Shown piece by piece: positions 17,898-24,990 of a DNA stretch of 64,000 nucleotides. The stretch lies in contig CALEDH010000009.1 in assembly GCA_937949785.1 (NCBI GenBank), positions 62,001 through 126,000 of the forward strand, read 5' to 3'. Every line of letters begins with the position of its first letter. The first letter of the stretch is position 1. A program made the position numbers and the translations under genes. The notes under the pieces were generated by a model, which saw only the letters and a program-made list of their open reading frames with translations, had not been told where the DNA came from and did not search any database. The stretch is from an uncultured Sulfolobales archaeon. GTDB lineage: Archaea > Thermoproteota > Thermoprotei_A > Sulfolobales > NBVN01.

Positions 17898-19667
17898 ATG
17901 TCTAAGGAGTTAAGCAGTGATGTTAGGGATTTAATATTTAAGCTGGCTTTGAAGAACTCCATCGAACATGAAGGTAGGGCGTCTGTAAGGCCTGTATTAG
18001 GTAAAGTACTCGGTGCTATGCCGGAGTTAAGAAGCCTTGCTAGAGAGTTAGAGGGCTTAGTCGCTGAAATAGTTGCTGAGATTAACAATATGGGTTTAGA
18101 AGATCAGATTAAGTTGGCTAAGGATAAATACCCAGACATACTTGTTGAGAAGGAAGTTACCCAATCAAAGGTCTTACCCCCACTACCTAACGTCGAGAAG
18201 TATAAGGATGTGAGAACCCGTTTCGCACCAAATCCTGACTTCCTAATACATCTAGGGAATGCTAGGCCGTCAATACTTAGCTACGAATACGCTAAGATGT
18301 ATAAGGGTAAGTTTATCTTAAGGTTTGAGGATACGGATCCTAAGACAAAGCCGCCGCTCCCCGAGGCCTACTCAGCGATTAAGGAAGACCTAAGATGGTT
18401 GGGGATTAGGTGGGATGAAGAATATATTCAGTCGCTGAGGATGGAAATATACTACTCAATAGCTAGGGAGTTAATAGGTGTTAGGGGGGCTTACGTAGAC
18501 CTCTGCGATAAGAAGGAATTCTTAAAGTATAAGATAGGTATGAAGCCCTGTCCGCATAGGAATACAGCTACTGAGATAAATTTAGAACTCTGGGATAAGA
18601 TGGTTAGTAATTACTTTGAGGAGGGGGACGCGGTCCTAAGGGTTAAGACAGATCTATCGCATCCGGACCCCTCCTTAAGGGATTGGGTTGCATTCAGAAT
18701 AATTAACACTGAGGTAAACCCGCATCCTATAGTAGGTTCGAAGTATGTTGTATGGCCTACATATAATTACGCAGCAGGGGTTGACGACCACTTAATGTCT
18801 ATAACCCACATATTGAGGGGTAAGGAACACTCAGTAAATACTTTAAAGCAGAAATACCTCTACGACCATCTCGGTTGGGAGTATCCGGAGGTAATTAACT
18901 TAGGTAGGCTTAAGTTAGAGGGATTCATACTAAGTAAGTCTAAGATTAAGGAGTTAATGGTTAGACATCCTAAAGTCTTTAAGTCAGCCGATGATATTAG
19001 GTTTGGAACCATAGCCTCACTCAGAAATAGGGGTATACTATCAGAAACTATTAGGAAGGTCATCCTAGAAGTAGGTGTTAAGGTCTCCGACGCAACTATT
19101 AGTTGGGATAATATAGCAGCTATTAATAGGAAGTTATTAGATTTAGAGGTGAAGAGGTTGATGTTCGTGGCACATCCAGTTGAAGTGTTAGTGAGGCATG
19201 TACCAGAAAGGCTAAGTAGTGTTACAATTCCTTTACACCCAACTAATAAGAGATTAGGGGGTAGGGAGGTAAGAGTCAACATAGATAACGGTAACCTCAC
19301 TGTCCTCCTAGACAGTCGCGATGTCCAGACCTTTAAGGATGTAGGTGTTATTAGGTTGATGGAGTTTATGAATGTTAAGTATGTTAGTGAAGGTGATGGT
19401 AAAGTATTAGGTGAGTTCATCAGCACTGACTTAAGTGATGCTAAGAAATTTAGAGCACCTATAATTCAGTGGGTACCGTATGGCGGATACGTAAAAGTAC
19501 TTATAGTTAAGCCTGAAGGCCTTAAACTAATTAAGGTTGCTGGATACGGTGAGGCGTACATGAAAACCTTAATGGTTGGCGAGGTCGTACAGCTAGTACG
19601 TTACGGTTTTATCAAAGTTGTTAAATCTGGTGGGAAAATCATTAAGGCTATTTACATACATGACTAA
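17898..19667 (+). CDS. gltX: Glutamyl-tRNA synthetase (archaeal type)
   Basis: Archaeal/eukaryotic-type class I synthetase of about 589 residues, which charges tRNA-Glu and, if non-discriminating, tRNA-Gln. It has an N-terminal archaeal extension, the HIGH-like box RFAPNPDFLIHLGNA and the KMSKS-like box FILSKSKIKEL, and a C-terminal beta-barrel anticodon domain. ATG 17898 is preferred over TTG 17886 because a GGTGGCGGG run precedes it. A TATA-like TTTATAAAAG near 17832 gives it its own promoter after the prenyl synthase gene. Confidence 0.96.
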   Translation: MSKELSSDVRDLIFKLALKNSIEHEGRASVRPVLGKVLGAMPELRSLARELEGLVAEIVAEINNMGLEDQIKLAKDKYPDILVEKEVTQSKVLPPLPNVEKYKDVRTRFAPNPDFLIHLGNARPSILSYEYAKMYKGKFILRFEDTDPKTKPPLPEAYSAIKEDLRWLGIRWDEEYIQSLRMEIYYSIARELIGVRGAYVDLCDKKEFLKYKIGMKPCPHRNTATEINLELWDKMVSNYFEEGDAVLRVKTDLSHPDPSLRDWVAFRIINTEVNPHPIVGSKYVVWPTYNYAAGVDDHLMSITHILRGKEHSVNTLKQKYLYDHLGWEYPEVINLGRLKLEGFILSKSKIKELMVRHPKVFKSADDIRFGTIASLRNRGILSETIRKVILEVGVKVSDATISWDNIAAINRKLLDLEVKRLMFVAHPVEVLVRHVPERLSSVTIPLHPTNKRLGGREVRVNIDNGNLTVLLDSRDVQTFKDVGVIRLMEFMNVKYVSEGDGKVLGEFISTDLSDAKKFRAPIIQWVPYGGYVKVLIVKPEGLKLIKVAGYGEAYMKTLMVGEVVQLVRYGFIKVVKSGGKIIKAIYIHD

Positions 19668-19996
19668 CAGTACTCACCTTTAAACATCTATGCTAGCAGT
19701 CAGGCGTCGTAAGGTATTTGAAACATGTATGTTTACTCATCGTCCCCTCACCCCTAGTTAGAAGTAAGTAGTTATTATTGCCCACATCATTTCTAGGCAG
19801 CTCAGACCAGCATGTCTGAACGTCTAGAATTGCTGCATCACACTAACTCACCATTATAGGAGGTCGTTTTAAGAACGGTAACATCTCACATCTATGATGG
19901 ATGACCTGAAATTACTGACAGGGACTTTAAACACCTTAAAGACGTAATATCTAAGTCAACTTACAGCTTCCTACCTCATTAACTCATCTAGTTTTA
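19668..19996 (+). other. Non-coding gap between gltX and the HTH regulator
   Basis: The two flanking genes converge here. No coding frame, tRNA or promoter stands out. The only structure I can support is the imperfect inverted repeat listed separately at 19791-19829. Confidence 0.5.
19791..19829. repeat. Two-tier inverted repeat (39 bp)
   Basis: TTCTAG (19791-19796) pairs with CTAGAA (19824-19829), and inside it TCAGAC (19802-19807) pairs with GTCTGA (19814-19819) around a 6-nt loop, with 5- and 4-nt internal bulges. It would form a bulged hairpin. It could be a bidirectional terminator between convergent genes or the subterminal hairpin of a lost IS200/IS605-type element. Confidence 0.5.
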
Positions 19997-20314
19997 TTAG
20001 GTCTCACATAACATATCTTTCATCTTACTGCATATACTGCACATAGAGATAACTTCACCGCTAACCAACTTCTTCGCAACATCCTCTATAATTTTCATGG
20101 CTTCATCGTAACTCCTTATCCTATCAAGTCCTAACACCTTCCTCCTACCAGTTACTACGTAATTTATAAGTGGTTGCGGTATGTCTAATAGCCTCGCAGC
20201 TTCGAGCTGTGTTTTATTGTAGTTGTTTATGAGTTCTAAAGCTAAGGCAATTCTTATCGAGGTCGAGAACCTCTTCATGAACTTCTCACAAGGAGATCTT
20301 AGTAGTGGAACCAT
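19997..20314 (-). CDS. Small HTH regulator with C-terminal CxxC...C (COG2522-like), copy 1
   Basis: A 105-residue predicted transcriptional regulator. Residues 20-62 form an HTH domain (LALELINNYNKTQLEAARLL then IPQPLINYVVTGRR). A lone Cys near the N-terminus (C9) and a C-terminal C92-x2-C95-x7-C103 could hold a metal or Fe-S centre, or sense redox or thiols. It is a paralog of the regulator at 49250-49594, with the same Cys layout. It lies downstream of, and on the same strand as, the cysteine desulfurase and IscU-like genes. The ATG at 20314 has an AT-rich TATA-like stretch about 25 nt upstream. The DNA target is unknown. Confidence 0.75.
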   Translation of the reverse strand: MVPLLRSPCEKFMKRFSTSIRIALALELINNYNKTQLEAARLLDIPQPLINYVVTGRRKVLGLDRIRSYDEAMKIIEDVAKKLVSGEVISMCSICSKMKDMLCET

Positions 20315-20489
20315 ATTCTAAACCTACATCTATTATATTATCTGAAAGTCCTTTAAGTATGACTTACGGTGACTTCATATTTCACTCAGCCCCACCTCCC
20401 AGCAGTTTAGAGGATGTGAAGTCTTGGAAGTCATGAGGCCCCCCAGTTTAATCAGCCCTTCATTGAGATCTTTAGTCAGAGATTTAATC

Positions 20490-21722
20490 TTAGCTGTAAG
20501 GCCTCACCGGACTTATCGTTCTAAGCCTCCCCACAGCTCTTGGAATGGTGGATAACGTGTACTCTACGTCTTCTTCTTTATGGTAGTGAGAGACTTTAAA
20601 GAGTATGCTTCCATGCGCTTCCTCATGTTTTCTCCCGATAGCTAGTAATACATGGCTTGGCTCTAAAACCCTACTTGTACATGCACTCCCGCTGGAGACG
20701 TAAATACCGTTCATACTGAGTTCTACTGTTAGGGCTTCACCCTCAATAAACAGAAATGAAATGTTAGCGTTGTTCGGAGCTCTCCTATCTCCTAGGGGGC
20801 CGTTAACCTTAACATGTGGGACAGCGTTAATTATGCCGTTAACCAACTTATCTCTTAAGGCCTTCACATAAGCTACCCTACCATCAAAGTTGGTGAACAT
20901 CATCTCAGCTGCTTTCTTAAAACCAGCTATAGCTGGTACGTTTTCAACACCCGGCCATAACCTCTCAACGCTAAGCTGCCCTCTCAACGGGGACTCCACC
21001 TCGATCCCATTTCTTATGTAGAGAGCTCCCACACCTTTAGGACCATGTACCTTATGACTGCTTAACGTCATCATATCAACCCCGATTTTCCTCACATCTA
21101 TTGGAACCCACCCGTAAGCATCTGCAGCGTCTGTATGGAATACCGTGTTAGGATTTACACTTTTCACAACGTCTACGAGCTCCTTTAAATTTTGTTTAGT
21201 GCCGATTTCATGGTTAACCATTTGAACGCTAACTAAGGCAGTGTCCTTATCTACGTAGAGTTTTAAAAGTTCAGGATCTACAAATCCTTCAAGATCTACC
21301 GGTACTCTCTGCACTTTAAACCCGAGCATCTCTGAGGCAAGTTCGGCTGGGAATACGACGCTTAAATGCTCAATAGCTGAGACTATTACCTTCCCCCTCT
21401 TCCCCCTATTTTTAAGGAGGTAGCCTAACACAGCAAGGTTATTTGCTTCTGTACCGCTGTGAGTGAAAACTAATTCCTCAGAACTGTAAGCCCCAATAGT
21501 ACTAACTATAAACTCTTTTGCTTCGTAAACGGCTTCAAGAGCTTCCCAACCAACCTTATGTGTTATTGATGGATGTCCGTAACCTACTAAGTTATAGTAG
21601 GGAAGCATAGCATCTACAACTTCTCTAGGGACCCATCCGCTGTTTTCAAGGTCGAAGTAAACCTCTCTATTAGGAGTTCCATGGGCCTTTAAGAGTTCTC
21701 TAATCTTTGTATAAGAACTCAT
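20490..21722 (-). CDS. Cysteine desulfurase (NifS/SufS family)
   Basis: A 410-residue PLP enzyme that removes sulfur from cysteine as a persulfide for Fe-S cluster and thio-modification pathways. SSHKVHGPKGVGALYI carries the PLP lysine, HTDAADAYG the cofactor-binding Asp, and SGSACTSRVLEPSHVL the catalytic Cys. Third gene of a minus-strand unit after the IscU-like scaffold and a 74-aa protein. The C-terminus ends with a short family-atypical tail (RLRTISPVRPYS). Confidence 0.95.
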   Translation of the reverse strand: MSSYTKIRELLKAHGTPNREVYFDLENSGWVPREVVDAMLPYYNLVGYGHPSITHKVGWEALEAVYEAKEFIVSTIGAYSSEELVFTHSGTEANNLAVLGYLLKNRGKRGKVIVSAIEHLSVVFPAELASEMLGFKVQRVPVDLEGFVDPELLKLYVDKDTALVSVQMVNHEIGTKQNLKELVDVVKSVNPNTVFHTDAADAYGWVPIDVRKIGVDMMTLSSHKVHGPKGVGALYIRNGIEVESPLRGQLSVERLWPGVENVPAIAGFKKAAEMMFTNFDGRVAYVKALRDKLVNGIINAVPHVKVNGPLGDRRAPNNANISFLFIEGEALTVELSMNGIYVSSGSACTSRVLEPSHVLLAIGRKHEEAHGSILFKVSHYHKEEDVEYTLSTIPRAVGRLRTISPVRPYS

Positions 21723-21745
21723 AGCTATGACCCCTACAATTACTG

Positions 21746-21970
21746 CTAAAAGTTATTCCCGACCATACTCCCTACTCTAATGGCTCTATATCTGAATTCT
21801 AGTAGGAAGTGCTTTAAAGCGTCTCCGGGGATATCATCAGGTTTAAACACAGTTTTAAGTTTCCTAGTACCTTTATCAGTAAGTCGGCGTATTTTTCTAT
21901 GAGGCCTAACTACTGTGTGGTCTGTACATGTATGTAAGCTCCTAGCTAGGTCTAAGATTAGAAGTTCCAT
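21746..21970 (-). CDS. Small basic protein between IscU-like and cysteine desulfurase genes
   Basis: A 74-residue protein of unknown function. The ATG overlaps the IscU-like stop by one base (TGATG), a strong sign of coupled translation, and the desulfurase starts 24 bp further on. It is basic in the middle (RPHRKIRRLTDKGTRKLK) with a single Cys and a HTCTDHTVV string. No membrane segment or known motif. Context suggests an accessory role in sulfur transfer; this is inference. Confidence 0.6.
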   Translation of the reverse strand: MELLILDLARSLHTCTDHTVVRPHRKIRRLTDKGTRKLKTVFKPDDIPGDALKHFLLEFRYRAIRVGSMVGNNF

Positions 21971-22491
21971 CACTTACTCCCACCCTGTATTCCCTCCCTC
22001 ATAAACTTGGAATACCTCTCAAGCATCTCCTCCTCTTCAAGTACCTGCCTCTCCTCAACGGTCAAGTCTTTAGGAAGCCATTCAGGCATTACGTTACCTT
22101 TCTTATAGTAGGTCCTTATAGCTCTTTTTAAAGCACCGACAGCTAGGATGCTGCAGTGATATTTTATCGGCGGTAACCCGCCAAGCACGTCAGATACGGC
22201 TTTCCAAGAAATTCTCCACGCATCGGCTAAGCTCTTATTAATGATTAACTCTGTTAATATGCTTGCAGCTGCAATATTAGCTGCACACCCGTAACTCTCA
22301 AAAGTAGCCTTCTCGACGACGTCGACTTCACCGACCTTAATTATCTTAAGGTAAAGTTTAATCATATCACCGCAAGCAAGACTCCCAGCACTCTCAACAA
22401 CTGTAGCATCGCTCATAGGTCCTAAGTTCTTAGGATTACTGAAGATCTCTAATACCTTAGAACTGTATGGTAGTGGTATTCTAGTACTCAT
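21970..22491 (-). CDS. iscU: IscU/NifU-like iron-sulfur scaffold
   Basis: A 173-residue IscU-fold scaffold on which 2Fe-2S/4Fe-4S clusters are built. The three ligand cysteines are present in SLACGDMIKLYL, ESYGCAANIAAAS and KYHCSILAVGAL. The C-terminal 40 residues (from MPEWLPKDLTVEERQ) extend beyond the usual 125-residue core and are charged and helical. First gene of the unit with the 74-aa protein and the cysteine desulfurase. Confidence 0.93.
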   Translation of the reverse strand: MSTRIPLPYSSKVLEIFSNPKNLGPMSDATVVESAGSLACGDMIKLYLKIIKVGEVDVVEKATFESYGCAANIAAASILTELIINKSLADAWRISWKAVSDVLGGLPPIKYHCSILAVGALKRAIRTYYKKGNVMPEWLPKDLTVEERQVLEEEEMLERYSKFMREGIQGGSK

Positions 22492-22720
22492 ACCATCACC
22501 TATAACTATGTTAATTTAAACATTTAAAAGCATATAATTATAAGAAACGTTTAATACATAAGATTGGAGGTGGGGGAATTCCTAAGTAGCATTAGCCCTA
22601 GTATTCCTCTACCTACTTAGCGGTGAATACTGCAGAGGATGCTGACTAGGACGTGCTCAACATACAGCGAATTAAGTAAGCTGGGTAGGCATACCCTAAA
22701 CCTCAGATATGATGACTCAT

Positions 22721-22797
22721 CCGCTCACGGTGAAAGCCTCTCTATGATGGGATGGGAGGACCTGACGTAGTGAAAATTTACATTAGATCGGAGCTGA
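22721..22797 (+). repeat. IS200/IS605-type right-end remnant, copy A (plus strand)
   Basis: This stretch matches the minus strand of 23805-23881 almost base for base in several blocks, including CTCACGGTGAAAGCCTC here against TTCACGGTGAAAGCCTC there. The matching string continues past the transposase stop into TTTACATTAGATCGGAGCTG. Its plus-strand frames read like the last codons of TnpB (THPLTVKASL, then GWEDLT and a stop after a frameshift). The rest of the 22492-22843 intergenic region shows no other coding sequence. Confidence 0.55.
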
Positions 22798-22843
22798 CCG
22801 TTAATTCAAACATGCTACAGACTTCACTAAGTAATTATTACCT

Positions 22844-23728
22844 CTACTTAAGGTTATGCCGTTTAGGTATGTCCTTCTCTGCTAGTAATTCATCTAAACT
22901 CCCACTTCTATATCCGGAGAGCTCTAATGCTACGTATTTATAACCTAATTTCTTAAGCTCCTCAGATATCCTATCCATTATTTCCTCATTAAAGAGTTTA
23001 CGTCTCTCCCCAGGACCTACTTCAATCCTAGCAATGTAGTTATGGTCTCGGACCCTTACAAGTTCTATGCCTGTAAGTGATTTAATCAGCGATTCCGCAC
23101 TAGCTATCCTTCTCAATCTTTCAATAGTTATAGGTTCTCCATAAGGTATTCTAGAAGCTAAGCATGCTGCAGGCGGTTTACACCAATTTGGGAGTCCTAA
23201 AGCCTTAGCTAGAAGCCTCACTTCCTCCTTAGAGAGACCGGCTTCTACCAGCGGACTCCTAACGTTAAATTCTATGAGGGCTAAATAGCCTGGCCTATGC
23301 CCGTAGAGGTCTGACGCGTTAGTCCCATCAACAATTACCTTAGCACCGTACTTCCTAACAACTTCTACAGCCTTAATTAACAGGTTTTTCTTACAGAAGT
23401 AACACCTATTTGGGGGGTTGCTAATGAAATTATGGTCGTTAATTTCATCGCTTTCAATAATGACGTGGCGGAAGTTAAAGATTGAAGCTATTTCCTTAGC
23501 CCACTTAAGATCTTCCTCCGGGTATGTTGGGGATAGGGCTGTGAGTGCTATGACGTTCTCAGGACCTAAAGCCATCGTTGATACAGTAGCTACTACCGAA
23601 CTATCAAGACCTCCTGAGAAGAGCACTGCGATAGGTGCTTCAAAAGATTTTAATATGCTGACTAACCTAGTAAACTTACCCCTAATAGAGGGTTCTAAGC
23701 TACTCTGCACGTCATCTAAGCTAGTCAT
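22844..23728 (-). CDS. larE: LarE-like ATP-dependent sacrificial sulfur transferase
   Basis: A 294-residue PP-loop pyrophosphatase of the LarE family, which in bacteria adenylates the nickel-pincer cofactor precursor and gives up a cysteine sulfur. The PP-loop is LFSGGLDSS (38-44). Cysteines C109 and C112 (NRCYFC), C183 (NWC) and C189 (ACLASRIPYG) are conserved; C189 is in the position of the sacrificial Cys. LarB and LarC are not in the window. It is flanked on both sides by inward-facing decayed transposon ends. It could instead serve another thiolation reaction. Confidence 0.88.
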   Translation of the reverse strand: MTSLDDVQSSLEPSIRGKFTRLVSILKSFEAPIAVLFSGGLDSSVVATVSTMALGPENVIALTALSPTYPEEDLKWAKEIASIFNFRHVIIESDEINDHNFISNPPNRCYFCKKNLLIKAVEVVRKYGAKVIVDGTNASDLYGHRPGYLALIEFNVRSPLVEAGLSKEEVRLLAKALGLPNWCKPPAACLASRIPYGEPITIERLRRIASAESLIKSLTGIELVRVRDHNYIARIEVGPGERRKLFNEEIMDRISEELKKLGYKYVALELSGYRSGSLDELLAEKDIPKRHNLK

Positions 23729-23804
23729 GAAATCACCCCAAGCTAGTTATAATTAATATGGTAAGGGTATTAAAATCCTAATGACTATGAGTATTTAGCG
23801 ATAT

Positions 23805-23881
23805 CAGTTCTGACCTAGCGTAAACTTCCCTCATACTAGGTCTTTCCTCCTCTTTTCATGGGAGGCTTTCACCGTGAACGG
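23805..23881 (-). repeat. IS200/IS605-type right-end remnant, copy B (minus strand)
   Basis: The inverted partner of 22721-22797. It includes the last TnpB codons and about 25 bp beyond the stop, the position of a transposon right end. CACCGTGAACGGTG near 23870 is itself a small hairpin, as IS605-type ends have. Together the two copies bracket larE with their right ends pointing inward. Confidence 0.6.
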
Positions 23882-24050
23882 TGAAGACAGCACATATATT
23901 TGTTTTTGAAGGAGGTTTCTCATAGCTATCACGTCTCTGTCCCTCCTCCAACCCACATCTTCGGCACTCCATCAGTCTATACCAGCCCGGGCTTAGCCTA
24001 ACCCTACATCTTAGTCGTAGGCTTGAAGTGCCCTCAGCCTTATACTCGAT
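23831..24050 (-). pseudogene. Decayed TnpB (IS200/IS605 OrfB) C-terminal fragment
   Basis: Read on the minus strand, 24050 downward gives IEYKAEGTSSLRLRC, then LSPGWYRLMECRRCGLEE. The frame then shifts near 23940 to DRDVIAMRNLLQKQ and runs to a stop at 23831-23833. EYKAEGTSS, the second zinc knuckle CRRCG and DRDVIAMRN are hallmarks of TnpB; the RuvC-domain Asp lies in DRDV. The first zinc knuckle has lost its CxxC, and one frameshift separates the zinc finger from DRDV, so it is inactive. I cannot follow it confidently upstream of 24050. From 24051 to about 24420 I see no gene. Confidence 0.75.
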
Positions 24051-24424
24051 CGTTGTCTGAAGCTCTACCTATTCAATATCCCCCCTCCTATCTAGTCACT
24101 CAAGTTTGCCAGCGCTTCCAATACGGTATTTACGTATGTGTACATGTGCGGTGTAGTATTGCGTTTATCATAATGTATGTGGCTGTTACGAACGCTGTCA
24201 TAATTACTTTTATTAAGTGGTCTACTGCCTAACTACTCATCATCACTACGATAATGCCTTTATCAAAGATTTCAGGGTGGGAAGGCTTGAAAGGTTTTAA
24301 ATAGTGTTTGTGAGGTCCAGCCTAGCTGAGGATCGTATGTCTTGGGGACTACCATCTAATCACTAACTTTTCAGTAAGTACTTACCAAAACGTTATTGTA
24401 GGTATGTTGAAAACAACCTAATAG

Positions 24425-24434
24425 CTTTTATATC
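24425..24434 (+). promoter_or_regulatory. TATA box of rpl24e
   Basis: CTTTTATATC lies about 37 nt before the rpl24e ATG at 24467, giving a short leader with AGGTG ahead of the start. Confidence 0.4.
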
Positions 24435-24466
24435 TATATTATTACGTAAATGTAGTAGGTGTTAAG

Positions 24467-24649
24467 ATGCCTAAGACCTTTAAGTGTTCGTTTTGCGGTG
24501 ATGACGTAGGGGTGGGAAGCGGGTTGATGTACGTAAGAAATGACGGTAGCATTATGTGGTTCTGCTCAAGTAAATGCTTAAAGAACTTCAGATTAAATAG
24601 AAAGCCTAGGAAGCTGCCATGGACTTTGAAATACGTAGTGACTAAGTAA
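24467..24649 (+). CDS. rpl24e: Large ribosomal subunit protein eL24
   Basis: A 60-residue archaeal L24e. The zinc motif CSFCGDDVGVGSGLMYV ... WFCSSKC matches the family; the body is basic (LNRKPRKLPWTLKY). AGGTG precedes the ATG. It is followed after 71 bp by rps28e, its usual archaeal neighbour, although the order is reversed from the common rps28e-rpl24e arrangement. Confidence 0.96.
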   Translation: MPKTFKCSFCGDDVGVGSGLMYVRNDGSIMWFCSSKCLKNFRLNRKPRKLPWTLKYVVTK

Positions 24650-24720
24650 TCACACATTAAATGCTACCGTCTCGGAAGAGCTTATAAGGACCTGAGGTAA
24701 TTATTTGAGGAGGATGTACT

Positions 24721-24981
24721 ATGGGTGAGGAGGAGAGGGTAGTGGTTAACCAGCCTGAAGTTAATGTGGTAGAGGAGTTTGGCTTCCCAGCTGAGGTGCT
24801 TCAGATCATCGGACGTACTGGAGTGACCGGTGAGATAACTCAAGTTCGTGTTAGGGTTTTAGAGGGGAGGGATAAGGGTAGGATAATAACCAGGAATGTG
24901 AAAGGCCCTGTCAGAGTTGGTGATATAGTTATACTTAGGGAGACGGAGAGGGAGGCTAGGAAGTTAGTAGCTCGTAGGTAG
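24721..24981 (+). CDS. rps28e: Small ribosomal subunit protein eS28
   Basis: An 86-residue S28e with an OB-like fold. [22 protein letters not shown] and [18 protein letters not shown] followed by [11 protein letters not shown] are diagnostic. A GAGGAGG run precedes the ATG by a few bases. It converges with infB, whose stop is 9 bp away. Confidence 0.96.
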   Translation: MGEEERVVVNQPEVNVVEEFGFPAEVLQIIGRTGVTGEITQVRVRVLEGRDKGRIITRNVKGPVRVGDIVILRETEREARKLVARR

Positions 24982-24990
24982 TTAATAAAC

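Noticed and set aside
18860-19426. 188-codon antisense frame within gltX
   Set aside because: It lies wholly inside a well-supported synthetase gene on the other strand, has no recognisable domain and is Ser/Leu/Thr-rich in the way shadow frames are.
22752-22943. 63-codon frame overlapping the right-end remnant and the larE tail
   Set aside because: It crosses a transposon remnant and the end of larE on the opposite strand, with no start signals or motifs.
24023-24232. 69-codon plus-strand frame
   Set aside because: Overlaps the TnpB remnant, which is better explained on the minus strand.
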